From Bacteroidales bacterium (GTDB lineage Bacteria; Bacteroidota; Bacteroidia; Bacteroidales; Marinifilaceae): DNA of 64,000 bases. Positions 1 through 11,786 of this stretch are shown one piece after another (within the stretch, counting starts at the first letter, position 1; the number at the start of each line of letters is the position of its first letter). The stretch covers positions 30,718 through 94,717 of the forward strand of contig SUWY01000007.1 in assembly GCA_015061245.1 (NCBI GenBank), read 5' to 3'. The notes beneath the pieces were generated by a model, which saw only the letters and a list, made by a program, of their open reading frames with translations, was not told the origin of the DNA and did no database searches. Position numbers and translations under genes: made by a program.

Positions 1-1
1 T

Positions 2-1459
2 GAGGATGGTACAATTACCTACTACAAGAATGGTACATTTACCGATTTGTGTCGCGGACCACACTTGCCTGATACATCATATATCAAGGCTATTAAGTTG
101 ACAAGTCTTGCTGGTGCATACTGGCGTGGAGATGAGCACAATAAGATGCTTACTCGTATTTATGGAATCTCTTTCCCTAAGCAGCAGATGCTTACAGATT
201 GGATTGCTATAATGGAGGAGGCTAAGAAGCGTGACCACCGTAAGATTGGTAAAGAGATGGAGCTTTTTGCTTTCTCAACCAATGTAGGTCAGGGCTTGCC
301 ATTGTGGTTGCCAAAGGGAACCATGTTGCGTGACCGTCTTGAGACCTTCTTGCGTAAAGTACAGAAGCAGTATGGTTATCAGCAGGTAATCACTCCACAT
401 ATTGGAAATGTGAATCTTTATAAAACTTCAGGTCACTACCAAAAGTATGGAAAGGATAGCTTCCAGGTAATCACCACTCCACAAGAGGGCGAGGAGTTTA
501 TGCTAAAACCAATGAACTGTCCTCACCACTGTGAGATATTTAAGACAAAACCTCGCTCATATAAGGATCTTCCAATCCGTTTTGCAGAGTTTGGAACCGT
601 ATATCGTTATGAGCAGAGTGGAGAGTTGCATGGATTGACTCGCGTGCGTGGATTTACCCAGGATGATGCGCACTTGTTCTGTATGCCGGAGCAGATCAAG
701 GATGAGTTCAAGAAGGTAATTGATATTATCTTTATCATCTTTAAGGCTTTGAATTTCTCAGAGTTTACCGCTCAGGTATCTTTGCGTGATCCAAATAATA
801 CAGAGAAGTATATTGGAAGCGATGAGAACTGGGAGAAGGCTGAGCGTGCAATTATCGAGGCTGCCGAGGAGAAGGGATTGAAGACTGTTGTTGAGTATGG
901 CGAGGCTGCGTTCTATGGTCCTAAGTTGGACTTCATGATCAAGGATGCAATTGGTCGTAAGTGGCAGTTGGGAACAATTCAGGTTGACTACAACTTGCCT
1001 GAGCGTTTCGGATTGGAGTATACCGGTGCAGATAACTTGAAGCACAGACCGGTAATGATTCACCGTGCCCCATTCGGTAGTATGGAGCGTTTTGTTGCAG
1101 TGCTTATTGAGCATACAGGAGGTAAGTTCCCATTGTGGTTAACACCTGAGCAGGCAATTATTTTGCCAATCAGTGAGAAGTACAATGAGTATGCTCACCA
1201 AATTGCAAATGCAATGAATATGGCAGATGTGAGAGTCTCTGTTGATGATCGTAACGAGAAGATAGGAAGAAAGATTCGTGATAACGAGTTGAAGAAGATT
1301 CCATATATGCTCATCGTTGGAGAGAACGAGGCTGCTGCCAATAGTGTCTCTGTTCGCCGTCAGGGTGAGGGAGATAAGGGAGTTATGAGCATTGATGAGT
1401 TTATTAAGTTGATAAACGATGAGGTTGATGCTCAAACAAAGAGTTTGTATAGTTTTTAA
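2..1459 (+). CDS. thrS: Threonyl-tRNA synthetase, 5'-truncated by window edge
   Basis: Frame is open from nt 2 ([30 protein letters not shown]...); class II aaRS core [36 protein letters not shown] and C-terminal anticodon-binding domain. Confidence 0.97.
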   Translation, partial: EDGTITYYKNGTFTDLCRGPHLPDTSYIKAIKLTSLAGAYWRGDEHNKMLTRIYGISFPKQQMLTDWIAIMEEAKKRDHRKIGKEMELFAFSTNVGQGLPLWLPKGTMLRDRLETFLRKVQKQYGYQQVITPHIGNVNLYKTSGHYQKYGKDSFQVITTPQEGEEFMLKPMNCPHHCEIFKTKPRSYKDLPIRFAEFGTVYRYEQSGELHGLTRVRGFTQDDAHLFCMPEQIKDEFKKVIDIIFIIFKALNFSEFTAQVSLRDPNNTEKYIGSDENWEKAERAIIEAAEEKGLKTVVEYGEAAFYGPKLDFMIKDAIGRKWQLGTIQVDYNLPERFGLEYTGADNLKHRPVMIHRAPFGSMERFVAVLIEHTGGKFPLWLTPEQAIILPISEKYNEYAHQIANAMNMADVRVSVDDRNEKIGRKIRDNELKKIPYMLIVGENEAAANSVSVRRQGEGDKGVMSIDEFIKLINDEVDAQTKSLYSF

Positions 1460-1494
1460 TAAAAATAGTAAGGAGGTTTAATTAGCAAAAAAGA

Positions 1495-2040
1495 ATGGTG
1501 GAGTTTAACAAAGGCCGCAACAATCAAGTGGGAAAAGAGCCACAACACAGAATTAATGAAATGATTCATGCTACACAAGTACGTGTAGTTGGTGATGAGA
1601 TTGAGTCTGCAGTCTATCCTTTGCGTCAGGCGTTAGCCATGGCCGATGAGATGGGATTGGATTTGGTTGAGATATCACCCAATGCAAATCCCCCAGTATG
1701 TCGAATTATCGACTATAGTAAGTTTCTTTATCAGTTGAAGAAGAAACAGAAAGAGATTAAGGCTAAGAGTGTAAAGGTGGTTGTAAAGGAGATTCGTTTC
1801 GGACCTCAGACTGATGATCACGATTTCAATTTCAAAGTGAAGCATGCTCAAGAGTTCCTGCAAGAGGGTGCAAAGGTGCGAGCTTATGTATTCTTCAAAG
1901 GACGTTCTATTTTGTTTAAAGATCAGGGAACAGATTTGCTTACCCGATTCATAGCAGCATTGGAGGACTATGGAAAGTTGGAGTCTGAGCCAAGACTTGA
2001 GGGTAAGAAGATGTTCGTTATGATTGCTCCAAAGAAATAG
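1495..2040 (+). CDS. infC: Translation initiation factor IF-3
   Basis: [17 protein letters not shown]...[26 protein letters not shown]; followed by rpmI-rplT. Start codon not certain. Confidence 0.96.
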   Translation: MVEFNKGRNNQVGKEPQHRINEMIHATQVRVVGDEIESAVYPLRQALAMADEMGLDLVEISPNANPPVCRIIDYSKFLYQLKKKQKEIKAKSVKVVVKEIRFGPQTDDHDFNFKVKHAQEFLQEGAKVRAYVFFKGRSILFKDQGTDLLTRFIAALEDYGKLESEPRLEGKKMFVMIAPKK

Positions 2041-2101
2041 AGAAGGTCTGAGCGATAATGTCGCCTGTAAGTATATATTAACTATCTAAATTGAAGAGAA
2101 G

Positions 2102-2296
2102 ATGCCAAAAATGAAGACCGTAAGTAGCGCTAAAAAGCGTTTCGCTATTACCGCTACTGGTAAATTTAAAAGAAAACACGCTTTCAAAAGTCACATTTTG
2201 ACTAAGAAAACTACAAAACAAAAGAGAAATCTTACCAACTCAGCAACCGTTCACGGAGATAACGTAGCTTCTGTAAGAGCAATGTTGTGCATGTAA
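2102..2296 (+). CDS. rpmI: 50S ribosomal protein L35
   Basis: [44 protein letters not shown]. Confidence 0.97.
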   Translation: MPKMKTVSSAKKRFAITATGKFKRKHAFKSHILTKKTTKQKRNLTNSATVHGDNVASVRAMLCM

Positions 2297-2383
2297 TTGG
2301 TTCAAACTAACTTAATTTATTAACCCGGATGAGAGTATTAAGTTCGTTGAGAAACGACGCTTTCATTCAAAAAACGAAAAATT

Positions 2384-2737
2384 ATGCCAAGAGCAAAAAA
2401 CGCGGTGGCTTCAAGAGCCCGTAGAAAAAAGGTTTTAAAAGAGACCAGAGGATACTTTGGTTCAAGATCAAATGTCTGGACCGTTGCGAAAAATACCTAT
2501 GAGAAGGGATTAACATACGCATTCCGTGACAGACGTAAAAAGAAATCCGAGTTCCGTGCATTGTGGATTCAAAGAATCAACGCTGCAGTGAGAATGGAGG
2601 GAATGTCTTACTCTCAATTTATGGGATTGGTTCACAAGATGGATATCGGTATGAATCGTAAGGTTCTTGCTGATTTGGCTATGAACCAGCCTGAGGCTTT
2701 CGCAGCTATTATCGCAAAGGTAAAAGCACAAGCTTAA
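2384..2737 (+). CDS. rplT: 50S ribosomal protein L20
   Basis: [68 protein letters not shown]. Confidence 0.98.
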   Translation: MPRAKNAVASRARRKKVLKETRGYFGSRSNVWTVAKNTYEKGLTYAFRDRRKKKSEFRALWIQRINAAVRMEGMSYSQFMGLVHKMDIGMNRKVLADLAMNQPEAFAAIIAKVKAQA

Positions 2738-2772
2738 GAGAATTTGAAAAACTTACAGTGACCTTTATAATT

Positions 2773-2800
2773 AAGACCGGCTTAGTGCCGGTCTTTTTTT
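2773..2800 (+). terminator. Rho-independent terminator after rplT
   Basis: AAGACCGGC-TTAGT-GCCGGTCTT then T-run. Confidence 0.9.
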
Positions 2801-2872
2801 GCCTAAAAATAGGTGCTATTGGTGAAATATTTCTAAATTTGTACTTTTAGAAAATATAAGTTTGGATAGAGT

Positions 2873-3595
2873 ATGAAAGTAGCACTATTGGGATATGGAA
2901 AGATGGGGCAAATGATTGCCGGAATCTTGGAGGAACAAGGACATGAAGTTGTTTTAAAGGTTGATATAGACAATAGAGATATAGTAACAAATGAGGAGTT
3001 GAAGATGGCAGACGTGGCAATTGAGTTTTCAATGCCGAAGGTTGCTGTCGAGAACTATAAGTGGTGTTTTGATTGCGGAGTGCCGGTAGTTTCAGGAACA
3101 ACGGGCTGGTTGGAGCGTTGGGATGAGGTTATCAACTACTGCAATGAAAAGCAGGGCGGATTTTTCTATGCATCGAATTACAGCATTGGAGTTAATATCT
3201 TCTTCCATCTTAACAAAGTATTGGCAAAGGTTATGTCCAATTTTAAGGAGTATGGAATTACGCTTGATGAGACTCACCATGTTCATAAGTTGGATGCACC
3301 AAGCGGTACTGCAATAACGATTGCCGAGGGAATTTTGGAGAATCATGATGGGTATGCTAAATGGGCATTGAATGATGGAAAAGAGATTTTGGAAAGCGAA
3401 CTTCCGATAACTGCTCATCGTATAGGAGAGGTGCCCGGCATTCATAAGGTGACATATAAGTCAGGAGTGGATGAAATATCTATTGAGCACTCTGCATACT
3501 CTCGTGAAGGTTTTGCTAAAGGGGCTGTAGCTGCCGCTCAGTTTATGGTAGGAAAGAGCGGAGTGTTCTCGATGGATGATTTGTTGAAATTTTAA
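2873..3595 (+). CDS. dapB: 4-hydroxy-tetrahydrodipicolinate reductase
   Basis: N-terminal GYGKMG Rossmann motif; ETHHVHKLDAPSGTA. Confidence 0.95.
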   Translation: MKVALLGYGKMGQMIAGILEEQGHEVVLKVDIDNRDIVTNEELKMADVAIEFSMPKVAVENYKWCFDCGVPVVSGTTGWLERWDEVINYCNEKQGGFFYASNYSIGVNIFFHLNKVLAKVMSNFKEYGITLDETHHVHKLDAPSGTAITIAEGILENHDGYAKWALNDGKEILESELPITAHRIGEVPGIHKVTYKSGVDEISIEHSAYSREGFAKGAVAAAQFMVGKSGVFSMDDLLKF

Positions 3596-4965
3596 TGGTT
3601 TACAGTATGCTTAAACATGTAAAACCTGTAGCTTGGGTTAAATTTTCGATAGTAACGCTTTTGTATCTGCTATGGGCATTGTGGGCTCAGAGTTGGTTGA
3701 TGTTGATATTGCTTCCTGTTATATTCGATTGGTATATAACCAAAAAGGTGAATTGGACCTTTTGGAAAAAGCGAGGAGTTAAGAGACAGACAAAGACAGT
3801 GGAGTGGGTTGATGCCATTATCTTTGCAGTTGTTGTTACCACTATAATCAGGATATTTTTATTTGAGGCATATACAATCCCAACATCTTCGATGGAGAAA
3901 TCGATGATGGTTGGAGACTACCTGTTTGTGAGTAAAGTGGCTTATGGTCCTAAGATTCCAAATACCCCAATCGCTATGCCATTTGTTCACAATACAATGC
4001 CTTTTACCAAATCAACAAAGTCATACTCTGAGTTGATAAAGTGGCCATACAAGCGAATTGCCGGTTTTGGTGATGTGGAGAGAAATGATATTGTTGTGTT
4101 TAACTTTCCTACAGGGGACACTGTTATTATAGGGGCGGAGAATCCCGATTATTATGCCCAGATGCGAGGTTTGGCGGACTACTACAATATATCTCATAGT
4201 GAGGCTCGTAAATTGATACATGAACGTGCTGAGGTTATTGCACGTCCGGTAGATAAGCGTGAACACTATATCAAGCGTTGCGTGGGTTTGCCGGGAGATA
4301 CATTAACCTATGTAGATGGTCAGTTGTATGTGGATGGACAAAAGGCAGAGAATCCTGAAAATATGCAGTACAACTATATTGTAAAGACCAATGGAACCCC
4401 GCTAAATAAGATGCGTTTAAAAGAGATGGGAGTCTCTTACGATGATATGAGCGGAAATACCGGTTCAGTATACAATTTGCCATTAACAGGAGAGATGGTT
4501 GACAAGTTAAAGAGATTTACAAATGTGAATAGTGTAGAGCGAGTTGTTTTGAGTGAGCCCTCGCCCGATGTCTTCCCGTTTGATACCCTAAACTTTAAGT
4601 GGGCAACCGATAATTTCGGGCCATTGTATATTCCGGAAAAGGGTGCTACTGTAAAGTTGACTCCGCAGAATATTGCTCTTTATGAGAGAATTATAGGAGT
4701 GTATGAGGAGAATGATTTGAAGATAAAAGATGGAGTTATCTATATTAATGGAGAGCCTGCTGATTCATATACATTTAAGATGAATTACTATTGGATGATG
4801 GGAGATAATCGTCATGGCTCTGCTGACTCTAGATTCTGGGGGTTTGTTCCTGAGGATCATGTTGTAGGAAAGGCGTGGATTGTTTGGTTCTCGCTTGATA
4901 AAGATAACTCATTCTTAAAGGCAGTTCGATGGAATCGCCTTTTTAAGGGTGCAGATAAGTTGTAA
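3595..4965 (+). CDS. lepB: Signal peptidase I
   Basis: EAYTIPTSSMEKSMMVGDYLFVSK (catalytic Ser box), YIKRCVGLPGDTL (Lys box), MMGDNRHGSADSRFWGFVPEDHVVGKA. Confidence 0.95.
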   Translation: MVYSMLKHVKPVAWVKFSIVTLLYLLWALWAQSWLMLILLPVIFDWYITKKVNWTFWKKRGVKRQTKTVEWVDAIIFAVVVTTIIRIFLFEAYTIPTSSMEKSMMVGDYLFVSKVAYGPKIPNTPIAMPFVHNTMPFTKSTKSYSELIKWPYKRIAGFGDVERNDIVVFNFPTGDTVIIGAENPDYYAQMRGLADYYNISHSEARKLIHERAEVIARPVDKREHYIKRCVGLPGDTLTYVDGQLYVDGQKAENPENMQYNYIVKTNGTPLNKMRLKEMGVSYDDMSGNTGSVYNLPLTGEMVDKLKRFTNVNSVERVVLSEPSPDVFPFDTLNFKWATDNFGPLYIPEKGATVKLTPQNIALYERIIGVYEENDLKIKDGVIYINGEPADSYTFKMNYYWMMGDNRHGSADSRFWGFVPEDHVVGKAWIVWFSLDKDNSFLKAVRWNRLFKGADKL

Positions 4966-4982
4966 TTAAATACCCATTGATT

Positions 4983-5531
4983 ATGAGTAGAACATATATC
5001 TTTATGGCCGATGGTTTCGAAGATTTGGAGGCCCTTTCGGTTGTTGATGTGTTCCGTAGAGCGGAGCAGGAGATTGTAATGGTATCAATAAATGATACAT
5101 TGAGTGTAACAAGTTCGCATGGTGTGACCATCCAGGCAGATGCATTATTGAGTGATATTGATGCAAGTGATGCGCTTTTGTTGGTTTTCCCGGGAGGAAT
5201 GCCCGGAGCCAAGAATTTGGCAGAGTGTGAGCCATTAATGCAAATTATGCAGCGCCACTTTGATGAGGGTAAGCGTATAGGTGCAATATGTGCAGCTCCT
5301 GCATTGGTGTTGAGTAAATTGCAGTGCGATGAGAAGATGCAGATGACTTGTTATCCTGGATTTGAGCCGATGGCAACAAATGGAGATATGGTTGATGAGG
5401 GTGTTGTTATTGATGGTCGTGTAACAACTGCACAGGGCCCTGGTTTTGCAGTCGATTTTGCTTTGACTTTGTTGGCGCAGATAGCATCGCCTGATCATGC
5501 AGAGCAAGTTGCAGAGGGAATGTTAATATGA
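4983..5531 (+). CDS. DJ-1/PfpI family protein
   Basis: ADGFEDLEALSVVDVFRRA ... IGAICAAPALVLSK nucleophile-elbow Cys. Confidence 0.9.
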   Translation: MSRTYIFMADGFEDLEALSVVDVFRRAEQEIVMVSINDTLSVTSSHGVTIQADALLSDIDASDALLLVFPGGMPGAKNLAECEPLMQIMQRHFDEGKRIGAICAAPALVLSKLQCDEKMQMTCYPGFEPMATNGDMVDEGVVIDGRVTTAQGPGFAVDFALTLLAQIASPDHAEQVAEGMLI

Positions 5532-6265
5532 TATTTAATTATATAGAGTTGCCCGAGGCTGCATCGACAAATAGCGTTGCAGCTTCGGGCAATTTTGCTT
5601 CCAATAGTGTGATTTTTACCATGTGTCAAACTGCAGGTAGGGGTTGTGGTAAAAATAGTTGGGAGTGTGAGCCCGGTAAAAATATTGCCATGACTATGGT
5701 TATAGGAGATGTTGGAGTTGCTGTTCAAAGCCAATTTGCAATATCAATGGCAGTAGCTTTGGGGTGTTATGACTACGTTTCACAATATGTGGATGGGTGC
5801 TCGGTAAAGTGGCCTAATGATATTTATGTTGGTGATAGAAAAATTGCAGGTATTCTTATTGAGCACTCTGTTGCGGGGGCGACCTTATCGCGCTCTTTGT
5901 GTGGTGTAGGTCTGAATATTAATCAGGAGGTTTTCTGTTCCGATGCCCCGAATCCTGTTTCGTTAAAGCAGTTGACAGGCATTGATTATGATGTAAGGAG
6001 CGAGTTGCATAAGTTGGTTGAGGCTATAGCTCTTCGGTTGTTATGCGCTTCAGATTATAATGCTTTACGGAACGATTTTATGGCTCATCTATATCGCAAT
6101 GGCGGTCTTTATGGATGGCGTGATTCTGATGGCGAATTTGTGGCTGCTATTCATGGGGTTGATGATTATGGCCGTTTACAACTTCTTCTTTCTGATGGTA
6201 ATATCCGCACATACGGATTTAAAGAGATACGTTATATAGGTGCTCCGAATAGTTTTGATAAATAG
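5528..6265 (+). CDS. birA: Biotin--[acetyl-CoA-carboxylase] ligase
   Basis: [43 protein letters not shown]. Confidence 0.92.
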   Translation: MIFNYIELPEAASTNSVAASGNFASNSVIFTMCQTAGRGCGKNSWECEPGKNIAMTMVIGDVGVAVQSQFAISMAVALGCYDYVSQYVDGCSVKWPNDIYVGDRKIAGILIEHSVAGATLSRSLCGVGLNINQEVFCSDAPNPVSLKQLTGIDYDVRSELHKLVEAIALRLLCASDYNALRNDFMAHLYRNGGLYGWRDSDGEFVAAIHGVDDYGRLQLLLSDGNIRTYGFKEIRYIGAPNSFDK

Positions 6266-6315
6266 ATACATTTTCAAGGAATTTTTATTACCTTTACCCC
6301 AATAATGGTGTTTCT

Positions 6316-8181
6316 ATGGAGCAAAATAATTATACAGAAGATTCGATACGAACTTTGGAGTGGGCGGAGCATATACGCATCCGTCCCGGTATGTATATTG
6401 GTAAATTGGGCGATGGCTCAGCCCCCGATGACGGTATCTATATTTTAGTAAAAGAGGTTGTCGATAACTCTATCGACGAGTTTGCTATGGGAGCCGGTAA
6501 GGAGATTCGAGTTGCAGTGGAGGAGCGTACAGTGACTGTTCGAGATTTTGGACGAGGTATCCCATTAGGTAAGGTGGTCGATGTCTCATCAAAGATGAAT
6601 ACAGGAGGAAAGTATGACTCATCGGTATTCCAAAAGTCGGTAGGTTTGAACGGTGTGGGTATTAAGGCTGTAAATGCTTTGAGCGAGAGTTTTGAGATTC
6701 AATCATTTCGTGATGGTGAGACCAAGTATGCCCGTTTTTGCCGTGGTGTATTGGTAGAGGAGCGTGATATAGAACCAACAACTGAGCCAAATGGAACTAA
6801 AGTTACATTTATTGCCGATAAAGAGATCTTCTTGAAGTATAGATATATGGTTGAGTATCTGGAGACAATGATGCGCAACTATGCATATCTGAATTCAGGA
6901 TTGACCATGAATTTTAATGGTCAGAAGTTCGTTTCGCGTCATGGATTGTATGATTTGCTCTCAGAGACAATGGATGAGGAGGGATTGTATCCGATTATCT
7001 ATTTAAAAGGACATGATATTGAGTTGGCTCTGACTCATGGTAAACACTATGGTGAAACTTACTACTCATTTGTTAATGGACAGCATACAACGTTAGGTGG
7101 AACCCATCAGGCTGCCTTTCGTGAGGCAATTGCAAAGACAATTAAGGAGTTCTATAAGAAGGATTTTGATATGTCCGATATTAGAACTTCAGTTATTGGA
7201 GCAATAAGTATTCGTGTTCAAGAGCCTGTGTTTGAGTCGCAGACCAAGACAAAGCTCGGTTCTAAGTATATGGCGCCCGTAAAACCGGAGGATCAAGATA
7301 CAACAACTACACCTACAGTCCGTAACTTTATTATGGATTTTGTAGCGCGTGAGTTGGATAACTATCTGCATAGAAATCCCGATGTTGCCGAGGTACTGCT
7401 TAAAAAGATTCAAGATACTGAGCGTGAGCGTAAGGCAATGAGCGGAGTGCAGAAACTTGCACGTGAAAGAGCGAAACAGGTAAGTTTTGTAAATAAGAAG
7501 TTGCGTGATTGTCGTGTCCACTACAATACAAAGAATGAGTTGGCGAATGAGTCATCGATATTTATTACCGAGGGAAACTCTGCAAGTGGTTCTATTACAA
7601 AATCGCGCGATGTAAATACTCAGGCGGTATTCAGTTTGCGAGGTAAACCATATAACTCTTACGGTCAAACCAAGAAGGTGGTTTACGAAAATGAGGAGTT
7701 TAATATGCTTCAGGCTGCATTGAATATTGAGGACGGTCTGGATGGATTGCGTTACAACAAGGTTATTATTGCTACCGATGCCGATGTTGATGGAATGCAC
7801 ATCAGACTATTGCTTTTGACCTTCTTCTTGCAGTTCTTCCCCGATTTGATAAGAACCGGCCATGTATATATTTTGCAAACACCTCTATTCCGTGTTCGTA
7901 ACAAGAAGGTTACAAAGTATTGTTACTCAGATAGTGAACGTGAAGAGGCGATTAAAGCATTGGGACCTCGCCCGGAAATCACACGATTCAAAGGATTAGG
8001 AGAGATTAACCCCGATGAGTTCCGTGGTTTTATTGGCAAGGATATTCGTTTAGAGCCGGTACGCCTGAGCAAAGGTGAGGCGTACGATGATATTCTTGAG
8101 TATTATATGGGAAAGAATACTCCTGAGCGTCAGGATTTTATTATAAATAACCTCTATATTGAGGAGGATGAACTTCGTTAG
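6316..8181 (+). CDS. parE: DNA topoisomerase IV subunit B (ParE-type)
   Basis: GHKL ATPase motifs, [37 protein letters not shown]; followed by A subunit. Confidence 0.93.
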   Translation: MEQNNYTEDSIRTLEWAEHIRIRPGMYIGKLGDGSAPDDGIYILVKEVVDNSIDEFAMGAGKEIRVAVEERTVTVRDFGRGIPLGKVVDVSSKMNTGGKYDSSVFQKSVGLNGVGIKAVNALSESFEIQSFRDGETKYARFCRGVLVEERDIEPTTEPNGTKVTFIADKEIFLKYRYMVEYLETMMRNYAYLNSGLTMNFNGQKFVSRHGLYDLLSETMDEEGLYPIIYLKGHDIELALTHGKHYGETYYSFVNGQHTTLGGTHQAAFREAIAKTIKEFYKKDFDMSDIRTSVIGAISIRVQEPVFESQTKTKLGSKYMAPVKPEDQDTTTTPTVRNFIMDFVARELDNYLHRNPDVAEVLLKKIQDTERERKAMSGVQKLARERAKQVSFVNKKLRDCRVHYNTKNELANESSIFITEGNSASGSITKSRDVNTQAVFSLRGKPYNSYGQTKKVVYENEEFNMLQAALNIEDGLDGLRYNKVIIATDADVDGMHIRLLLLTFFLQFFPDLIRTGHVYILQTPLFRVRNKKVTKYCYSDSEREEAIKALGPRPEITRFKGLGEINPDEFRGFIGKDIRLEPVRLSKGEAYDDILEYYMGKNTPERQDFIINNLYIEEDELR

Positions 8182-8189
8182 TTAATGTT

Positions 8190-10808
8190 ATGGCTGAAGA
8201 TATAGTGATAGAAGAGACAAAAGATGAAGAGGGCGGTAAGATGCGCTCTATTAAACGTATTTCAGGCATGTTCGAGAAGTGGTTTCTTGACTATGCCTCG
8301 TACGTGATTCTTGAACGTGCAGTGCCATACATCAACGATGGATTGAAACCTGTACAGCGTAGAATTCTTCATGTAATGAAGACGCTCGATGATGGTCGTT
8401 TCAATAAAGTGGCGAATATTATTGGATCTACAATGCAATTTCACCCTCATGGTGATGCCTCTATTGGTGATGCACTTGTGCAGTTGGGACAGAAGGATTT
8501 GCTAGTCGAGTGTCAGGGTAACTGGGGAAATATCTTGACAGGTGATGAGGCTGCTGCTCCTCGATATATTGAGGCCAGACTATCGAAGTTTGCCCTTGAT
8601 GTGGTATTCAATAACAAAACAACACAGTGGAAAGCATCGTACGATGGACGTAAGCAGGAGCCTATAACTCTGCCTGTAAAGTTCCCATTGTTGTTGGCTC
8701 AAGGTGTTGAGGGAATTGCGGTGGGATTGGCATCGAAAATTTTGCCTCACAACTTTAATGAGTTGATAGATGGTTGTATTGCCTATTTGAGAGGTGAGGA
8801 GTTTGAGTTATATCCCGATTTCCCGACAGGAGGTGCCATTGATGTGAGTCGATATAACGATGGATTGCGTGGAGGAGTTGTTCGTGTGCGTGCCAAGATA
8901 GAGAAAGTTGATACCAAGACATTGAAGATTGTCGAGGTTCCTTTTGGTAGAACCACACAAGCCTTGATTGATAGCATTCAAAAGGCTAATGATAAGGGAA
9001 AGATAAAGATTAAACATATAGATGATAATACTGCCGCCGAGGCTGAGATTGTATTGCAGTTGGCTCCCGGAGTATCATCGGACAAGACAATCGATGCGCT
9101 ATACGCCTTTACCGATTGCGAAATGTCAATCTCACCAAACTCTTGTGTGATTGATAATGAGAAACCTGTATTCTTGGGCGTTTCGGATATATTACGTCGC
9201 TCAACCGACGAGACTGTTCGTTTGTTGAAACTGGAACTTGAGATTCAGCTTGGTGAGTTGCAGGAGGAGTGGCACTATGCAAACTTGGAGAGAATCTTTA
9301 TCGAACAGCGAATCTATAAGGATAAAGAGTATGAGGAGGGAACATCGGTTGAGAGTGTTATTCCTCATGTTCGCAAGCGTTTGGAGCCATTTGTAGTTGA
9401 CTTCATACGTGAAGTTACCGACGATGATATTCGAAAACTCTTCGAGATAAAGATGAAGCGAATCTTCCGTTTCAGTTCAGATGAGGCTGACCGTTACATT
9501 AAGGGTATGGAGGATGAGATGAAGCAGTTGAAATACAATATCTCTCATATTATTCCGTACTCAATAAAGTACTACGAGCGAATCAAGAGAATGTATGGTG
9601 CAGGGCGTGAGCGCAAGACAGAGATTCGTAACTTTGAGAATATCGAGGCTTCAAAGGTTGTCCTCGCCAACGAAAAACTCTATATAAATCGTCAAGATGG
9701 TTTCGTAGGAACTGCATTGAAGCGTGATGAGTATATTTGTGACTGTTCTGATATCGATGAGATAATCATCTTCCGTAAAGATGGAACATATTGGATTACG
9801 AAGGTTGCCGATAAGATCTCTGTTGGTCCGGATGTGATACATGTTGCTGTCTTTAAGAAGAATGATAAGCGTACAATCTACAATGTGATATATAGAGATG
9901 GTCGTGGAGGAACAACCTATGCAAAGCGTTTCTTTGTTACAGGAGTAACTCGTGATAAAGAGTACAACTTGACTAAGGGAACCAAGGGTTCTAAGATTCT
10001 CTACTTTACGGCAAATCCGAATGGAGAGGCTGAGCAGGTTAAGGTATTCTATAAGGCGACAACCAACCTGAAGAAGCTTTTCCAGATGTACGACTTTGCA
10101 AAATTGACAATTAAGGGAAGAGCATCGTTAGGAAATCAGGTAACCAAATTGGATGTACATAAAATCAATATAGCCCAAAAGGGAGTCTCTACTCTTGGAG
10201 GTAGAAAGATATGGATTGATACCGATATTTTGCGTTTGAATAGTGATGAGCGAGGTCTCTATATTGGAGAGTTCCAGGGTGAAGATATGATTCTTGCTGT
10301 CAATAAGAACGGAACATTCTATACCACAAACTTTGACCTTACCAACCACTACGAGGAGGGGTATTTGCTATTCGAGAAGTTCGATGCAGATAAGATTTGG
10401 ACTGCAGTTCTATATGATGAGGCACAGCAGTTCTACTACATCAAGCGTTTCCGTTTTGAGCCTACTGCCAAAGTACTCTCATTTATAGGCGAGGATGCAA
10501 AGTTGATATATTTGTCGAGCGATAAGCGCCCAAGATATGAAATTGTATTTGGAGGCAAAAATGAGGGCCGAGCTCCGGAAGTGATAGAGGCAGAGGAGTT
10601 CATCGGAGATAAATCATTCAGAGCTAAGGGTAAGCGATTGACAAGCTATGTTGTTGATAAGATAAACGTACTTGAGTCTGTAGTATTACCAGAGGATGAG
10701 GAATCATTACAAGAGGAGGATGCTGAGATTATAGACGAAGAGGCTGATGCTCAGAATGAGTCGCAAATGTCGCTTTTTGATATTGATGAATTAAAAAACG
10801 AGGAGTGA
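8190..10808 (+). CDS. parC: DNA topoisomerase IV subunit A (ParC-type)
   Basis: YASYVILERAVPYINDGLKPVQRRILHVM; catalytic AAAPRYIEARLS; acidic C-tail. Confidence 0.93.
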   Translation: MAEDIVIEETKDEEGGKMRSIKRISGMFEKWFLDYASYVILERAVPYINDGLKPVQRRILHVMKTLDDGRFNKVANIIGSTMQFHPHGDASIGDALVQLGQKDLLVECQGNWGNILTGDEAAAPRYIEARLSKFALDVVFNNKTTQWKASYDGRKQEPITLPVKFPLLLAQGVEGIAVGLASKILPHNFNELIDGCIAYLRGEEFELYPDFPTGGAIDVSRYNDGLRGGVVRVRAKIEKVDTKTLKIVEVPFGRTTQALIDSIQKANDKGKIKIKHIDDNTAAEAEIVLQLAPGVSSDKTIDALYAFTDCEMSISPNSCVIDNEKPVFLGVSDILRRSTDETVRLLKLELEIQLGELQEEWHYANLERIFIEQRIYKDKEYEEGTSVESVIPHVRKRLEPFVVDFIREVTDDDIRKLFEIKMKRIFRFSSDEADRYIKGMEDEMKQLKYNISHIIPYSIKYYERIKRMYGAGRERKTEIRNFENIEASKVVLANEKLYINRQDGFVGTALKRDEYICDCSDIDEIIIFRKDGTYWITKVADKISVGPDVIHVAVFKKNDKRTIYNVIYRDGRGGTTYAKRFFVTGVTRDKEYNLTKGTKGSKILYFTANPNGEAEQVKVFYKATTNLKKLFQMYDFAKLTIKGRASLGNQVTKLDVHKINIAQKGVSTLGGRKIWIDTDILRLNSDERGLYIGEFQGEDMILAVNKNGTFYTTNFDLTNHYEEGYLLFEKFDADKIWTAVLYDEAQQFYYIKRFRFEPTAKVLSFIGEDAKLIYLSSDKRPRYEIVFGGKNEGRAPEVIEAEEFIGDKSFRAKGKRLTSYVVDKINVLESVVLPEDEESLQEEDAEIIDEEADAQNESQMSLFDIDELKNEE

Positions 10809-11281
10809 TGAAGAGGTTCCTGGTTGGTTATATGGCAAGTGGTAAGAGCCGTTATGGTAGAACATTGGCGGCTGCCGAAGGTGTTAGATTCTTCGATCTG
10901 GATAGATATATTGAGGAGCGTGAACATAGAACCATAAATGAGATATTTCGCGATAGTGGCGAGGCTCACTTCAGAAAATTAGAGAGCAGATATCTGCATG
11001 AGTTGTGTGAATTGTATGAAGATTTTATATTGAGTTGTGGAGGAGGTGCTCCATGCTTCAATGATAATATGGAGTACATGAATAGTCAAGGTGTTACCAT
11101 ATTTTTGAATCCATCAATTGATACAATTGTGGCCAGATTAATTCGCGGAAAGTGGAAACGTCCTTTGGTGGCCAAACTGAGTGATCAGGAGTTGCGTGAA
11201 TATGTCGAGAAACATTTGGCAGAGCGTTTGCCGTATTATAACATGGCAAAGGAGCAAGTTAAAAATGAAGATGAGAATTAA
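10808..11281 (+). CDS. aroK: Shikimate kinase
   Basis: Walker A GYMASGKSRYG, FFDLDRYIEE, CGGGAP; overlaps parC stop (TGATG). Confidence 0.88.
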   Translation: MKRFLVGYMASGKSRYGRTLAAAEGVRFFDLDRYIEEREHRTINEIFRDSGEAHFRKLESRYLHELCELYEDFILSCGGGAPCFNDNMEYMNSQGVTIFLNPSIDTIVARLIRGKWKRPLVAKLSDQELREYVEKHLAERLPYYNMAKEQVKNEDEN

Positions 11282-11283
11282 TT

Positions 11284-11784
11284 ATGGATACACTGGATTG
11301 TATATTAAGCAGAAAAAGTGTTCGTAAATATACCGATCAGGTAGTAAGCGAGCAGGATGTATTGACTTTGTTAAAGGCGGCAATGGCAGCGCCAACAGGT
11401 AAAAATGTGCGTCCCTGGGAGTTTATTGTTGTTCGTGACAGAGCTATACTTGATGCGATGGCTGAGGAGTTGCCATACGCTAAAATGCTATCAATAGCAA
11501 GTGTGGCAATCGTTGTTTGTGGCGATGCAAGCAAATCTGACTATTGGTATGTAGATTGTTCTGCTGCAACACAGAATTTGCTTCTTGCTGCTGAAAATAT
11601 GGGATTGGGAGCAGTCTGGACAGCTACATATCCGTACGAAGATAGAATGGATGTATGTAAGCGCTATTTAAACTTACCGTCAAATATTTTGTCTTTATGT
11701 GTAATACCTGTTGGTTATCCTACAAAACCATTTGTGGCAATGGATAAATTTGATACAGCAAAGATTCACAACGAAAAATATTGA
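11284..11784 (+). CDS. Nitroreductase family protein
   Basis: ILSRKSVRKYTDQVVSEQDVLTLLKAAMAAPTGKNVRPWEFIVV. Confidence 0.93.
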   Translation: MDTLDCILSRKSVRKYTDQVVSEQDVLTLLKAAMAAPTGKNVRPWEFIVVRDRAILDAMAEELPYAKMLSIASVAIVVCGDASKSDYWYVDCSAATQNLLLAAENMGLGAVWTATYPYEDRMDVCKRYLNLPSNILSLCVIPVGYPTKPFVAMDKFDTAKIHNEKY

Positions 11785-11786
11785 TT

